A stretch of DNA of 64,000 nucleotides from Lachnoclostridium edouardi (GTDB lineage Bacteria > Bacillota > Clostridia > Lachnospirales > Lachnospiraceae): the NCBI RefSeq assembly GCF_900240245.1, contig NZ_OESQ01000001.1, positions 2,430,571 through 2,494,570 on the forward strand. Direction: 5' to 3'. This document shows, piece after piece, positions 16,633-25,696 of this stretch. Position numbers and translations under genes: made by a program. Positions within the stretch are counted from its first letter, which is position 1. Each line of letters starts with the position of its first letter. The notes under the pieces are model-generated. The model worked only from the letters and a program-made list of their open reading frames with translations. It made no database searches and was not told where the DNA came from.

Positions 16633-18147
16633 TTATTTTGGAAGGAGCATGAAAAGTTTTACTCCCAGTTCTACATCCAGTCTGGTTTGCCGGTCGTCCA
16701 GAGAGATCTCTGCAATCTGGCAGATTCTGTCCATTCTGTGCAGCATAGTTTTATAGTGAATAAATAATTCTTTTGCTGTTTTGCTTAAATTTAAGTTATT
16801 TCCCAAAAGGGAATCCAGTGTTTCTAAATACTGGGTATTGTTGGCCTTATCGTATTCAGCCAAACGTTTTACTGAGGGAGGAATAATCTGCTCTAAGTTT
16901 TCCCTGTGGGAGTAGGTAGCCAGCATACGCAAAGCGCCTAAATCGTCGTATTTTACAATATTATTTTGAAATACCCGTCCAAACTGTAAAGCGTCTGAAG
17001 CCTCCTGCACCTTTCTGGACAACTGGGAAATATCTGAAGCGATTCCGCTGATTCCAGCGTAAAAACTCATAGCCCCGTACATTTTTCCCACATATTGATT
17101 TAATTTGGAAATCATATCTGTCATGTGGGCAAAAAGCTGGCCGGGGGTCTGTTCCTCGGCAGTCTCATATAAAATATGAAGAAAATCATCCTGAATGCAG
17201 AAAAAATAATTCGTTTTAGGAATCAGGTGAGCCAGCTCGATTAAGGCCTCAGGGATTTTGGAGGAGTTTCTTATAGATTCCAGCTGAAGGGAGGCCACAA
17301 GGTAAGAATCCTCCCTGCCCCAGCCATATCCGGCAGCCTTTTCCTCAATCTCTTTTAAAGTCAAACTGCCTCTGAATAAATCGTTTAAAAAGGCAGAAAT
17401 ATATTTCTGTTCAATTTCAGCTACATAATATTTTTTCAGGAAGAAAACAGCCAGCAAATTAGCGGAGGATTTTAAAAGCCCTTCTAAATTTTCATCTAAA
17501 TACTGATTCATCACTGCTTCTAAATATCCGTTTACTTCTCCCATACACATAATAGGAAGGGAGATTCTGTCGGCTACAGCCCGTTCAGGATGAAACTGGT
17601 CTGACTGGGAACAGTAGACAATATTTTTTTCTGAATCACAGAGAAATATTGCAGCAGGGATGTACTGTATCAGGTAATCTAATATAGCCTGTTCCTGAGC
17701 TCCTGAAGCTAAAAGCTGGGACAGGTTATTTTGCAGCTCCATATAGTAGGCAGCCTTATTGTCCAGAATCTGTTTCATTACCGCTGAAACCACATCGAAA
17801 AAACGAATGTCTGGGGGAAGCTCAATAATAGGAATCCCATAAACATTACCTGCTTCAATAATTTCCTTGGGAATTTTAGAAAGACGGGCGCCTGTTTTTA
17901 TGATTAAGGCGCTGATATTTTTAGAAGCTAAGCTGTCTATATACTCCTGAAAGGACATAGGGCCTGTAACGGCTCCGTACATAGAAGTAAGCAGAATTTC
18001 TCCCCCGGCCAGCCAGTGAATTAAGTCGGGATCTTCGGCCGTAGTGATGCCGGTGACAGAGCGGGATAAACCAGCAGCGCCGGCGCTGATGGAAACATTT
18101 TTGAAAATATCCAGTTTTAGTATTTCCGCTACTGTTAAAGCACCCAT
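16633..18147 (-). CDS. PucR-family transcriptional regulator
   Basis: 504 residues with the classic layout: an N-terminal PucR domain (about 1-130, LTVAEILKLDIFKN... through IPIIELPPDIRFF), a central GGDEF-like region (about 290-410) and a C-terminal HTH_30 (LNLSKTAKELFIHYKTMLHRM, near 450-475). PucR proteins activate purine, allantoin and related catabolic genes. It is divergent from nhaC, and the repeated promoter module in front of nhaC and dppB is the best candidate for its binding region. The start at ATG 18147 is preceded by CAGGGAGTGAGTC on its strand. Confidence 0.88.
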   Translation of the reverse strand: MGALTVAEILKLDIFKNVSISAGAAGLSRSVTGITTAEDPDLIHWLAGGEILLTSMYGAVTGPMSFQEYIDSLASKNISALIIKTGARLSKIPKEIIEAGNVYGIPIIELPPDIRFFDVVSAVMKQILDNKAAYYMELQNNLSQLLASGAQEQAILDYLIQYIPAAIFLCDSEKNIVYCSQSDQFHPERAVADRISLPIMCMGEVNGYLEAVMNQYLDENLEGLLKSSANLLAVFFLKKYYVAEIEQKYISAFLNDLFRGSLTLKEIEEKAAGYGWGREDSYLVASLQLESIRNSSKIPEALIELAHLIPKTNYFFCIQDDFLHILYETAEEQTPGQLFAHMTDMISKLNQYVGKMYGAMSFYAGISGIASDISQLSRKVQEASDALQFGRVFQNNIVKYDDLGALRMLATYSHRENLEQIIPPSVKRLAEYDKANNTQYLETLDSLLGNNLNLSKTAKELFIHYKTMLHRMDRICQIAEISLDDRQTRLDVELGVKLFMLLPK

Positions 18148-18240
18148 TATGACTCACTCCCTGTTGCATTTACACGTACAAATCTTAACTTTTCTATTAT
18201 ACCACAGTACATTTTAGAAAAAAAGACAGAAAAAAGTAGA

Positions 18241-18350
18241 ATAATTGGATAAAACTGCACAAGCTGAATTATCCTGTTGTACTAATGCCATTGGAAAACA
18301 TGATGTAGTATAATGGGATGAATAATTAATACATAAAAATGTATAATTAA
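18241..18350 (+). promoter_or_regulatory. Promoter module A (nhaC)
   Basis: Key boxes are ATAATTGGAT (18241-18250), ATCCTGTTGT (18271-18280), TGTAGTATAATG containing a -10 (18304-18315), and ACATAAAAATGTATAA (18331-18346). Each has a partner exactly 1700 bp downstream in front of dppB. There is no good -35, which suggests an activator, probably the divergent PucR. Confidence 0.65.
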
Positions 18351-18391
18351 TGAAAAAATTTCAGTAAGTTTTACAAAAGGAGAGGAAGAGT

Positions 18392-19933
18392 ATGGAAACT
18401 GTAGTAAATTATGGAATATTGTCGATTCTGCCCCCGTTAATAGCTATTTCTCTGGCGTTAATAACAAAGCAGACAGTATTTTCCCTGATTGTAGGCCTTT
18501 GGGCCGGAGTGACAATTATTAACGGATGGAATCCTATTTTGGCCCTGCCCAAAATGATTTCAGATTTTTTTATTCCTTTAATTGCCAATGAAAGTAATGC
18601 AGGAATGCTGGTGTTAATTACAGCCTGCGGCGGATTTGTATATATGATTAAGGTGTCCGGCGCCTCCAGAGCTTTCGGCGATATTGCCTCCAAAAGAGTA
18701 AAGACCAGAACCCAGGCTCAGCTGGTGACTTATTTCAGTGCATTTGCGTTTATTTATACAGAGCCTACCTTAACCTTAGGCTCTTTAATGAGGCCGATTA
18801 CAGAAAGGCTGAAGGTATCCAGAGTAAAGCTGGCTTATATCTGCGACGTTATGGGCTGTCCTTTTGCAACCTTATCCCCGATTACCAGCTACAGTACATA
18901 TGCAACCAGCCTGATTGCAGCCCAGTTTGCCGCTTTAGCCATATCAGGAAACCCATGGGTTACATTTGTAAAGGCGATTCCTTATAATTTTTATGCATTA
19001 TTCGGGATGCTGGCCTTACTGTTCGTTATTATAGCCAAATTAGATATCGGCCCTATGTATTATGCAGAAAAGAGAGCTGTGGAAACAGGAACGCTGATCG
19101 GCGAGAACGACGTGCCTATGTCTAAATATGATATGGATGAGGACGCTATGTTCCAGGGAAAAAATATTACTATTTTAAATTTTCTGGCCCCTATTATCAC
19201 TCTTTTTGTGGTGCTTCTGGCAATGATTATGTGGACCGGGGATGCAAAAACAAACGGAATCGGCGGAGCCTTTATGAACTCCAGCATTACATTGTGTATC
19301 TCCCTTAGCTTTTTAGTATCAGCGGCAGTGGCAGGCCTGATGGGAGTTAAATCCGGCGTGCTGAAATTAGGGGACGTGGTGCCTGAATTCTGCAAAGGAG
19401 TTTCCTTAAACTCAGATATTCCCTTGATCTTGATTCTGGCCTGGTCCATTGGTTCCCTTACAGGAAAAATGGATTTAAAAGGATATTTAATTGGTCTTTT
19501 AGAGACTTATAATGTGGCTCCTGGAATTATGCCTATGCTGATTTTTATAGTGGGAGCCTTTGTAGGCTTTTCCACAGGAAGCTCCTGGGGAGTGTGGGCC
19601 ATCACTATGCCGATTGCTTTGCCTATTGCCCACAGCTTTGGGGTGCCTATTGAGCTGATGATCGGCGCATGTTTATCTGGAGGAGTATTTGGGGATCACT
19701 GTTCCCCGATTTCTGACACTACTATTTTGGCTTCCACAGCAGCGGGAGCAGACCATATTCAGCATGTAAGAACTCAGCTGCCTTACAGCTTAGCAGTAGG
19801 AGGCTGCAGCGCCGTAGGCTTTTTAGTGGGCGGTATGATTTCCCCTGTGTTAGGTTTAGCTGTTACAGCTCTGGGAATTGGCGCAGTATTTTTCGGCCTT
19901 CATCAGTATGCAGTAAAACGATATGGAAACTAA
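18392..19933 (+). CDS. nhaC: NhaC-family Na+/H+ antiporter-type transporter
   Basis: 513 residues and about 11-12 membrane helices. NhaC-family features include PTLTLGSLMRPITE near residue 125, GFSTGSSWGVWAITMPIALP (about 390-409) and GDHCSPISDTTILASTAAG near 435. The family exchanges sodium for protons, and some members move organic acids or amines coupled to such gradients. The gene shares a duplicated promoter module with the following dpp operon, so it is probably co-regulated with peptide or amide import rather than serving general pH control. AAAAGGAGAGGAAGAGT precedes the ATG. Confidence 0.85.
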   Translation: METVVNYGILSILPPLIAISLALITKQTVFSLIVGLWAGVTIINGWNPILALPKMISDFFIPLIANESNAGMLVLITACGGFVYMIKVSGASRAFGDIASKRVKTRTQAQLVTYFSAFAFIYTEPTLTLGSLMRPITERLKVSRVKLAYICDVMGCPFATLSPITSYSTYATSLIAAQFAALAISGNPWVTFVKAIPYNFYALFGMLALLFVIIAKLDIGPMYYAEKRAVETGTLIGENDVPMSKYDMDEDAMFQGKNITILNFLAPIITLFVVLLAMIMWTGDAKTNGIGGAFMNSSITLCISLSFLVSAAVAGLMGVKSGVLKLGDVVPEFCKGVSLNSDIPLILILAWSIGSLTGKMDLKGYLIGLLETYNVAPGIMPMLIFIVGAFVGFSTGSSWGVWAITMPIALPIAHSFGVPIELMIGACLSGGVFGDHCSPISDTTILASTAAGADHIQHVRTQLPYSLAVGGCSAVGFLVGGMISPVLGLAVTALGIGAVFFGLHQYAVKRYGN

Positions 19934-19940
19934 GGGTACA

Positions 19941-20050
19941 ATAATTGGATGAAAAGAGGGAATAAGGTTTATCCTATTGTTCCAATGTATTTATCATTAA
20001 CGCTGTAGTATAATGAAGTGCATAAATACTACATGAAAATGTATAAGTGG
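19941..20050 (+). promoter_or_regulatory. Promoter module B (dpp operon)
   Basis: This copy carries ATAATTGGAT (19941), ATCCTATTGT (19971), TGTAGTATAATG (20004-20015) and ACATGAAAATGTATAA (20031), all with the same spacing as module A. Hand alignment gives about 74 of 110 identical bases without gaps. The ACAATA..GGAT / ATCC.TATTGT arms form an inverted repeat upstream of the -10. Confidence 0.65.
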
Positions 20051-20061
20051 AGGAATGAACG

Positions 20062-20985
20062 ATGCTGAAGTTCACATTAAAAAGGTTAGCATACCTGGTT
20101 TTGGTACTGATTGGAGTATCATTCCTGGTGTTCCTGCTCCTTTATATGACGCCAGGCGATCCGGTGCGAATGATGTTGGGAGAATCAGCTACCCCGGAAG
20201 CTCAGGCAGAATTAAGACAGGAATTAGGACTGGATGATCCGTTTCTTGTGCAGTACGGCCGTTATATGGCAGATATTGTGCTGCATCAGGATTTAGGAAC
20301 CTCATATTCCACCAGAAGACCTGTTCTGGATGAAATTATGGCAGTATTTCCAAATACTGTGCAGCTGGCTACAGCCGCTATTGTAATTGCCGTAGTGCTG
20401 GGCACATTTTTAGGAATTATTTCTGCAGTAAAACAAAACTCCCTGCTGGACAACGCGGTTATGATATTGGCTCTAATCGGTACGTCGGCCCCTATTTTCT
20501 GGATAGGAATATTGATGATCCTATTGTTCTCTGTAAAACTAGGCTGGCTGCCTCCCTCTGGTTTCGGCAGCTTTGAACAGCTGATTATGCCTGCTTTAGC
20601 TTTAGGAATGCAAAGTACAGCAGTGGTGGCCAGAATGACCAGATCCAGTATGTTGGAAGTAATCCGCCAGGACTTTGTAAAAACAGCCAGAGCGAAGGGA
20701 CAGAAGGAAAGCGTTGTTATTATGAAGCATGTATTCCGCAACGCCTTGATTCCGGTTATTACAGTAATCGGTCTTCAGTTTGGAACACTTTTAGGCGGAG
20801 CCATGCTGACAGAGGTTGTATTCTCCATTCCGGGAGTTGGCCGTCTGATGATTGAGGCAATTAAGCAAAGGGATTTCCCTATTGTTCAGGGCAGCGTTTT
20901 ATTCGTTGCAGCATGTTTCTCATTGGTAAACCTGGCGGTAGACCTGCTTTATGCAGTTGTTGACCCTAAGGTTTCCAAAGAATAA
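20062..20985 (+). CDS. dppB: ABC transporter permease, DppB/OppB family
   Basis: 307 residues with six predicted helices. The N-terminal signature FLLLYMTPGDPVRMMLG and the EAA loop (RTARAKG-like KTARAKGQKESVVIMKHVFRNAL, near 215-237) mark a di/oligopeptide-type permease. It is the first gene of a five-gene operon (permease, permease, ATPase, ATPase, binding protein) that should import a peptide, nickel chelate or amide-containing solute across the cytoplasmic membrane. AGTGGAGGAATG precedes the start. Substrate specificity cannot be read from the sequence. Confidence 0.9.
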   Translation: MLKFTLKRLAYLVLVLIGVSFLVFLLLYMTPGDPVRMMLGESATPEAQAELRQELGLDDPFLVQYGRYMADIVLHQDLGTSYSTRRPVLDEIMAVFPNTVQLATAAIVIAVVLGTFLGIISAVKQNSLLDNAVMILALIGTSAPIFWIGILMILLFSVKLGWLPPSGFGSFEQLIMPALALGMQSTAVVARMTRSSMLEVIRQDFVKTARAKGQKESVVIMKHVFRNALIPVITVIGLQFGTLLGGAMLTEVVFSIPGVGRLMIEAIKQRDFPIVQGSVLFVAACFSLVNLAVDLLYAVVDPKVSKE

Positions 20986-21008
20986 AAGGCTGGGAGGTAT
21001 TATTCAAC

Positions 21009-21866
21009 ATGGAAGAAAAAAAATCCAGAAGTCAGCTTCTGACAGTCTTAAAAGCGCTGAGCCAGAATAAAATGGCGATTTTAGGATTGATTATTCTGAT
21101 TATTCTTTTATTCACAGGCATTTTTGCTCATGTGATCGCACCTTACGATTATGCAAAGCAGGACCTGGCTAATGCGTTCCAGCATCCCAGCGCCCAGCAC
21201 CTGTTTGGAACAGACGAATTTGGCCGTGACATTTTCAGCCGTATTGTGTACGGGGCCAGAATGTCTCTGCTGGTAGGTTTTGTATCTGTAGGTATCGCCG
21301 TAATTATCGGAGGAGCCTTAGGCGCAGTGGCAGGATATTATGGAAAGCGTGTAGATAACCTGATTATGCGTATTATGGACGTGCTTTTAGCTATACCTCA
21401 GACCCTTCTGGCTATTGCCATTGTAGCGGCTCTGGGAACAGGTCTTGTAAACCTGATGATAGCTGTAGGTATTTCATCAGTGCCTACTTATGCCCGTATT
21501 GTACGAGCTTCTGTATTAACAATCAGGGAGGAAGAGTATATTGAGGCCGCCAAGGCTTCCGGTACCAGAAACTCCAAAATTATTATCAAACATATCCTTC
21601 CAAACTGTGTGGCGCCTGTTATTGTACAGGTTACCTTAGGTATTGCAGGAGCGATTCTTACAGCTGCCGGCATGAGCTTTATTGGACTTGGTATTCAGCC
21701 GCCTAACCCGGAATGGGGAAATATGCTTTCTACAGGCCGTGATTATATTCGAGGATATGCTTATATGACCATGTTCCCAGGTCTTGCCATTGTAATTACC
21801 GTGCTTTCTCTGAATCTTTTGGGAGATGGATTAAGAGATGCCCTTGACCCGAAACTGAGAAATTAA
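21009..21866 (+). CDS. dppC: ABC transporter permease, DppC/OppC family
   Basis: 285 residues. The OppC N-terminal segment (NKMAILGLIILIILL) is followed by APYDYAKQDL, HLFGTDEFGRDIFSRI and the EAA loop EAAKASGTRNSKIIIKHILP (about 179-198). It forms the heterodimeric channel with DppB. It begins 23 bp after dppB in the same operon. Confidence 0.92.
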   Translation: MEEKKSRSQLLTVLKALSQNKMAILGLIILIILLFTGIFAHVIAPYDYAKQDLANAFQHPSAQHLFGTDEFGRDIFSRIVYGARMSLLVGFVSVGIAVIIGGALGAVAGYYGKRVDNLIMRIMDVLLAIPQTLLAIAIVAALGTGLVNLMIAVGISSVPTYARIVRASVLTIREEEYIEAAKASGTRNSKIIIKHILPNCVAPVIVQVTLGIAGAILTAAGMSFIGLGIQPPNPEWGNMLSTGRDYIRGYAYMTMFPGLAIVITVLSLNLLGDGLRDALDPKLRN

Positions 21867-21884
21867 TGAAAGGCGGAGCAGAAC

Positions 21885-22898
21885 ATGGATAAGGAAAAAG
21901 TATTGGACGTAAATGAAAATTTATTGGACATTAAGGATTTAAGCGTCACATATAAAACAGAGGACGGCGTTGTATATGCTGTCAACAACTTAAATTTAAG
22001 TATTGGACACAAAGAAACTCTTGGATTTGTAGGGGAGACAGGGGCAGGAAAAACAACTACAGCCATGACCATTATGGGGCTGCTTCCCATACCTCCAGGA
22101 AAAGTAACTTCCGGGGAGATTTTGTTTGACGGAAGGGACATGCTGAAAATCAGCGACAGGGAGAGAAGAGGAATTTTAGGAGAGGAAATATCTATGATTT
22201 TCCAGGACCCTATGACCTCCTTAAACCCATCTATGAAGGTGGGAGATCAGATTGTGGAAATGATTCGCCTTCATAAAAGTATCGGAAAAAAGGAAGCCTT
22301 TGAAGAGGCCTGCGGTTTACTGGAAATGGTAGGTATCAGAAGAGAAAGAGCCAATGATTATCCTCACCAGTTTTCAGGGGGAATGAAGCAGAGAGTAGTA
22401 ATCGCTATCGCCCTGGCCTGTCGTCCTAAAATGATTATTGCAGACGAGCCTACAACAGCCTTAGACGTAACGATTCAGGCTCAGGTTATGAATCTGATTA
22501 AGGAATTAAAGGAAAAACTGGGCACTTCCATGATCCTTATTACTCACGATTTAGGAATTGTGGCAGAAATATGCGACAAGGTGGCCATTATGTACGCAGG
22601 ACAGGTGGTAGAGTACGCTCAGGTAGAAAAGATTTACAATAATCCATGCCACCCATATACAAAAGGACTTTTTAACTCTATTCCAAAGCTGGACACAGAG
22701 GAAGAGTGGCTGGAGGAAATTCACGGTCTGCCGCCGGAGCCTACAGAGAAAATTGAGGGCTGTTCCTTTAACCCAAGATGTCCTAATTGTATGGAGATTT
22801 GCAAGCACAAAAAACCGGATATCACATGTGTAGACGGGGAGCATTACACCAGATGCTTTTTATATGAAAAGCAGGAGGAGGGAAAGAAAGATGAGTAA
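21885..22898 (+). CDS. dppD: ABC transporter ATPase, DppD/OppD family
   Basis: 337 residues. Walker A is GETGAGKTTT (Ser-to-Thr variant), the signature is FSGGMKQR, and Walker B is MIIADEPTTALD. A C-terminal oligopeptide-ABC domain has the Cys pattern CSFNPRCPNCMEICK seen in [4Fe-4S]-type OppD tails. It energises uptake with DppF. The 3' end overlaps dppF by 8 bp, so translation is coupled. Confidence 0.92.
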   Translation: MDKEKVLDVNENLLDIKDLSVTYKTEDGVVYAVNNLNLSIGHKETLGFVGETGAGKTTTAMTIMGLLPIPPGKVTSGEILFDGRDMLKISDRERRGILGEEISMIFQDPMTSLNPSMKVGDQIVEMIRLHKSIGKKEAFEEACGLLEMVGIRRERANDYPHQFSGGMKQRVVIAIALACRPKMIIADEPTTALDVTIQAQVMNLIKELKEKLGTSMILITHDLGIVAEICDKVAIMYAGQVVEYAQVEKIYNNPCHPYTKGLFNSIPKLDTEEEWLEEIHGLPPEPTEKIEGCSFNPRCPNCMEICKHKKPDITCVDGEHYTRCFLYEKQEEGKKDE

Positions 22899-23859
22899 TC
22901 AGGAAGAAAGATTAGTAGAAATTAATCATCTGAAAAAATATTTCCATGTAAATAAAGGACTTCTCCATGCTGTAGACGACGTAAGCTTTTATATTAATAA
23001 GGGAGAAACATTAGGTCTTGTAGGAGAATCCGGATGTGGAAAATCCACTACAGGAAGAACCTTGATTCGCCTGTTGGACGCTGACAGCGGAGAGGTGAAT
23101 TTCCATGGGGAGAATGTGCTGGCTTTTAACAAAAGTCAGATGAAAACATTCAGAGAACATGTACAGATGGTGTTTCAGGACCCATACTCCTGTTTAAATC
23201 CAAGACTTTCTGTATTTGATCTGATTGCAGAGCCATTAACTAATATGGATGAATACAGAAAAGACAGAAAGAAGTTAGATGCCAGAGTAAGAGAGCTGAT
23301 GGATGTAGTAGGACTTTCCAGAAGGTTAATTAACGCTTATCCCCATGAGTTAGACGGAGGAAGAAGACAGCGTGTGGGAATCGCCAGGGCTCTGTCTGTA
23401 AATCCGGAATTTATTGTGCTGGACGAGCCGGTGTCTGCTTTGGACGTATGTATTCAGGCTCAGATTATTAACCTTTTAAAACGTCTTCAGCAGGATTTAG
23501 GCCTGACATATTTATTTATTTCCCACGATTTAAGCGTAGTAAAGCATATCAGCAACAGAATCGGCGTTATGTATTTGGGAAAAATTGTGGAGCTTAGCGA
23601 TTATAAATCTATTTTTGATAATCCTTTACATCCATATACAAAAGCTCTTTTATCTGCCATTCCTATTCCTAAGGTGGGAGTGGACAGAGAGCAGATTATT
23701 TTAAAGGGAGATGTTCCCAGCCCTGTAAATCTTCCGGGAGGCTGCCGTTTTGCAGGCCGCTGCCCTTACGCTACAGAGCTTTGCAAAAAGGAAGATCCTG
23801 AATTAATCAACACAGGGGACGACCATTTTGTAGCCTGCCACTTAGCGGGAAAAGTTTAA
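22891..23859 (+). CDS. dppF: ABC transporter ATPase, DppF/OppF family
   Basis: 322 residues from ATG 22891, which has GGAGGGAAAGAAAG before it; an in-frame ATG at 22864 inside dppD is less likely. Walker A is GESGCGKST and Walker B is FIVLDEPVSALD. The ABC signature reads LDGGRRQR instead of the usual LSGGQ(R/Q)QR. This Ser-to-Asp change is also known from some clostridial OppF-like proteins (from memory). The C-terminal tail is cysteine-rich (CRFAGRCPYATELCK). Confidence 0.9.
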   Translation: MSNQEERLVEINHLKKYFHVNKGLLHAVDDVSFYINKGETLGLVGESGCGKSTTGRTLIRLLDADSGEVNFHGENVLAFNKSQMKTFREHVQMVFQDPYSCLNPRLSVFDLIAEPLTNMDEYRKDRKKLDARVRELMDVVGLSRRLINAYPHELDGGRRQRVGIARALSVNPEFIVLDEPVSALDVCIQAQIINLLKRLQQDLGLTYLFISHDLSVVKHISNRIGVMYLGKIVELSDYKSIFDNPLHPYTKALLSAIPIPKVGVDREQIILKGDVPSPVNLPGGCRFAGRCPYATELCKKEDPELINTGDDHFVACHLAGKV

Positions 23860-23954
23860 ATGCAATCCTGTCTTATGACAGTTTGCCATTGGAAATTCTT
23901 TAAAAATAAGATTTTTAGTTTTTCCAGAAAATAGAAAAAAGGAGAGAAAAGATT

Positions 23955-25508
23955 ATGAGAAAAGTGAAAAAAGTTCTGGGCCTTGCCCTGGCGCTTACCG
24001 TAGCAGTTTCCATGCTGGCAGGCTGCGGCGGTTCCTCTTCCGAAGCACCGGAAGAAAAAGACACCTTAACAGTAGCGATTACAGGAGATCCGCCTACATT
24101 AGATCCTCACGCATCTTCCACATCCAGCAGCGTGAATAACTTAAACCCTGTTTATGAAACACTGGTTAGGTATGACGACAATGGAGAAATTCAGCCTCTT
24201 CTGGCTACAGAGTGGAAGCAGATTGATGATTTAAACTGGGAATTTAAGTTGAGAGACGACGTATATTTCCACAATGGAGAGAAGATGACAGCTAACGACG
24301 TTCTGTACAGCTTTAAGAGAGCTACAGGACCAGACGGAGCTAAGGTTTCCTACATTATGTCAGCCATTGACGCTGAAAACAGTAAGGTAGTTGACGATAA
24401 TACAATTATTATTGCAACTCACGAGCCATTTTCTCCTTTAGTAGGATATTTGCCATACATCGGAGCTGTAATTGTAAGTGAAAAAGAGTTTACAGAAAAC
24501 CCAGAGCAGGCAGCCTTAAATCCAGTAGGAACAGGTCCATTTAAATTTGTTTCCTGGGCTAAAAACGACCGCTGTGTATATGAGAGAAACGAAGAATACT
24601 GGGGCACTAAGCCGGCGTATAAAAACCTGATTATCCGTACAATCGTGGAAGCTAACAGCCGTGTAATTGAGCTGGAATCCGGAAATATAGATATTGCATT
24701 TGATATTCCTGCAAATGATGTAGAAAGATTAGACAGCAACAAGGATACTGCTATTGTAAAACGTCCAAGCACAACTGTTGAGTACCTGGCTATGAACGTG
24801 ACAAAAGAGCCTTTAGGAGATGTAAGAGTAAGACAGGCTATTGATTATGCATTAGATGAAAATGCGATTCTGACAGCAGTTTGGAGAGGAAACGCTCAGT
24901 ATTCCCCAACTACAGTAACTCCTAGCATGAAATATTATGATGACAGCGACACAGATTGCAGATATGACGTAGAAAAGGCAAAAGCTCTTTTAGCAGAAGC
25001 AGGAGTTTCTGACTTAAAACTGACTTTAACATGTGCAGAGAACACAAACAGACTGAACGCAGCAACGATTATCCAGAACATGCTGGCAGAGGTTGGCATT
25101 ACAGTAGAGATTCAGAGCTACGAGTCAGGAACCTTCTATGACATGGTAGACGCAGGAGAGACAGAGCTGTTTATTGTAGGCTTTGGAGCAGTAGGCTTCC
25201 CAGAGCCAGACAACAACATTTACGGACCATATCACTCCAAACAGATTCCTACTAACAACATGGGATTCTACAGTGACCCAGATCTGGACGCAATGTTAGA
25301 CGCTCAGAGAGCAACCAGCGACGGACCTGAAAGAGAGCAGATTATTAAAGACATTCAGAAATATCTGCGCGAAAACGTGCCGGTAATCCCGATTGCCAAT
25401 ACACAGCAGGTACTGGGAATCAGAAGCAATGTAAAAGGCTTCGTACCTACTCCAGCTGCCAGCCATTTCTTTGACAAAGTATATTTTGACAACGGCACAG
25501 ACCAGTAA
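23955..25508 (+). CDS. dppA: Extracellular solute-binding lipoprotein, DppA family (SBP_bac_5)
   Basis: 517 residues. A lipoprotein signal peptide with lipobox MLAGCGG places the lipidated Cys at 24. The family-5 binding fold shows GDPPTLDPHAS, LRDDVYFHNGEKMTANDVLYSFKR (residues ~97-120) and NPVGTGPFKFVSW. It captures the solute and delivers it to DppBC. It lies 95 bp after dppF; a small CTGTC/GACAG hairpin (23869-23882) in that gap could tune expression. The downstream neighbours are two amidohydrolases, so the cargo may be an amide or ureide rather than a simple dipeptide. Confidence 0.92.
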   Translation: MRKVKKVLGLALALTVAVSMLAGCGGSSSEAPEEKDTLTVAITGDPPTLDPHASSTSSSVNNLNPVYETLVRYDDNGEIQPLLATEWKQIDDLNWEFKLRDDVYFHNGEKMTANDVLYSFKRATGPDGAKVSYIMSAIDAENSKVVDDNTIIIATHEPFSPLVGYLPYIGAVIVSEKEFTENPEQAALNPVGTGPFKFVSWAKNDRCVYERNEEYWGTKPAYKNLIIRTIVEANSRVIELESGNIDIAFDIPANDVERLDSNKDTAIVKRPSTTVEYLAMNVTKEPLGDVRVRQAIDYALDENAILTAVWRGNAQYSPTTVTPSMKYYDDSDTDCRYDVEKAKALLAEAGVSDLKLTLTCAENTNRLNAATIIQNMLAEVGITVEIQSYESGTFYDMVDAGETELFIVGFGAVGFPEPDNNIYGPYHSKQIPTNNMGFYSDPDLDAMLDAQRATSDGPEREQIIKDIQKYLRENVPVIPIANTQQVLGIRSNVKGFVPTPAASHFFDKVYFDNGTDQ

Positions 25509-25549
25509 AGAAAAAATAGGGTTTGCCGCCTTATAAGGCAAAAGAAAGA

Positions 25550-25606
25550 AGCTGCATAAGCCGGCGCTTGTATAAATTACAGGCTGTCCTGTTATGCAGC
25601 TTTTTG
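25550..25606 (+). terminator. Terminator after the dpp operon
   Basis: AGCTGCATAA (25550-25559) pairs perfectly with TTATGCAGCT (25592-25601) and is followed by TTTT. Confidence 0.75.
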
Positions 25607-25696
25607 ATTCGCAGGAAATTTTATCCCCTGTGGATCAAAAGCTTCCGGTGGGCGCGCACTTTAGGGCGCACACTGTTTTAAGAAGGAGAAAAAAAT

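Noticed and set aside
25645..25680. GGGCGCGCAC / GGGCGCACAC pair before the first amidohydrolase
   Set aside because: It is a short direct repeat rather than a stem and ends close to the ribosome site; too short to call a regulatory element.
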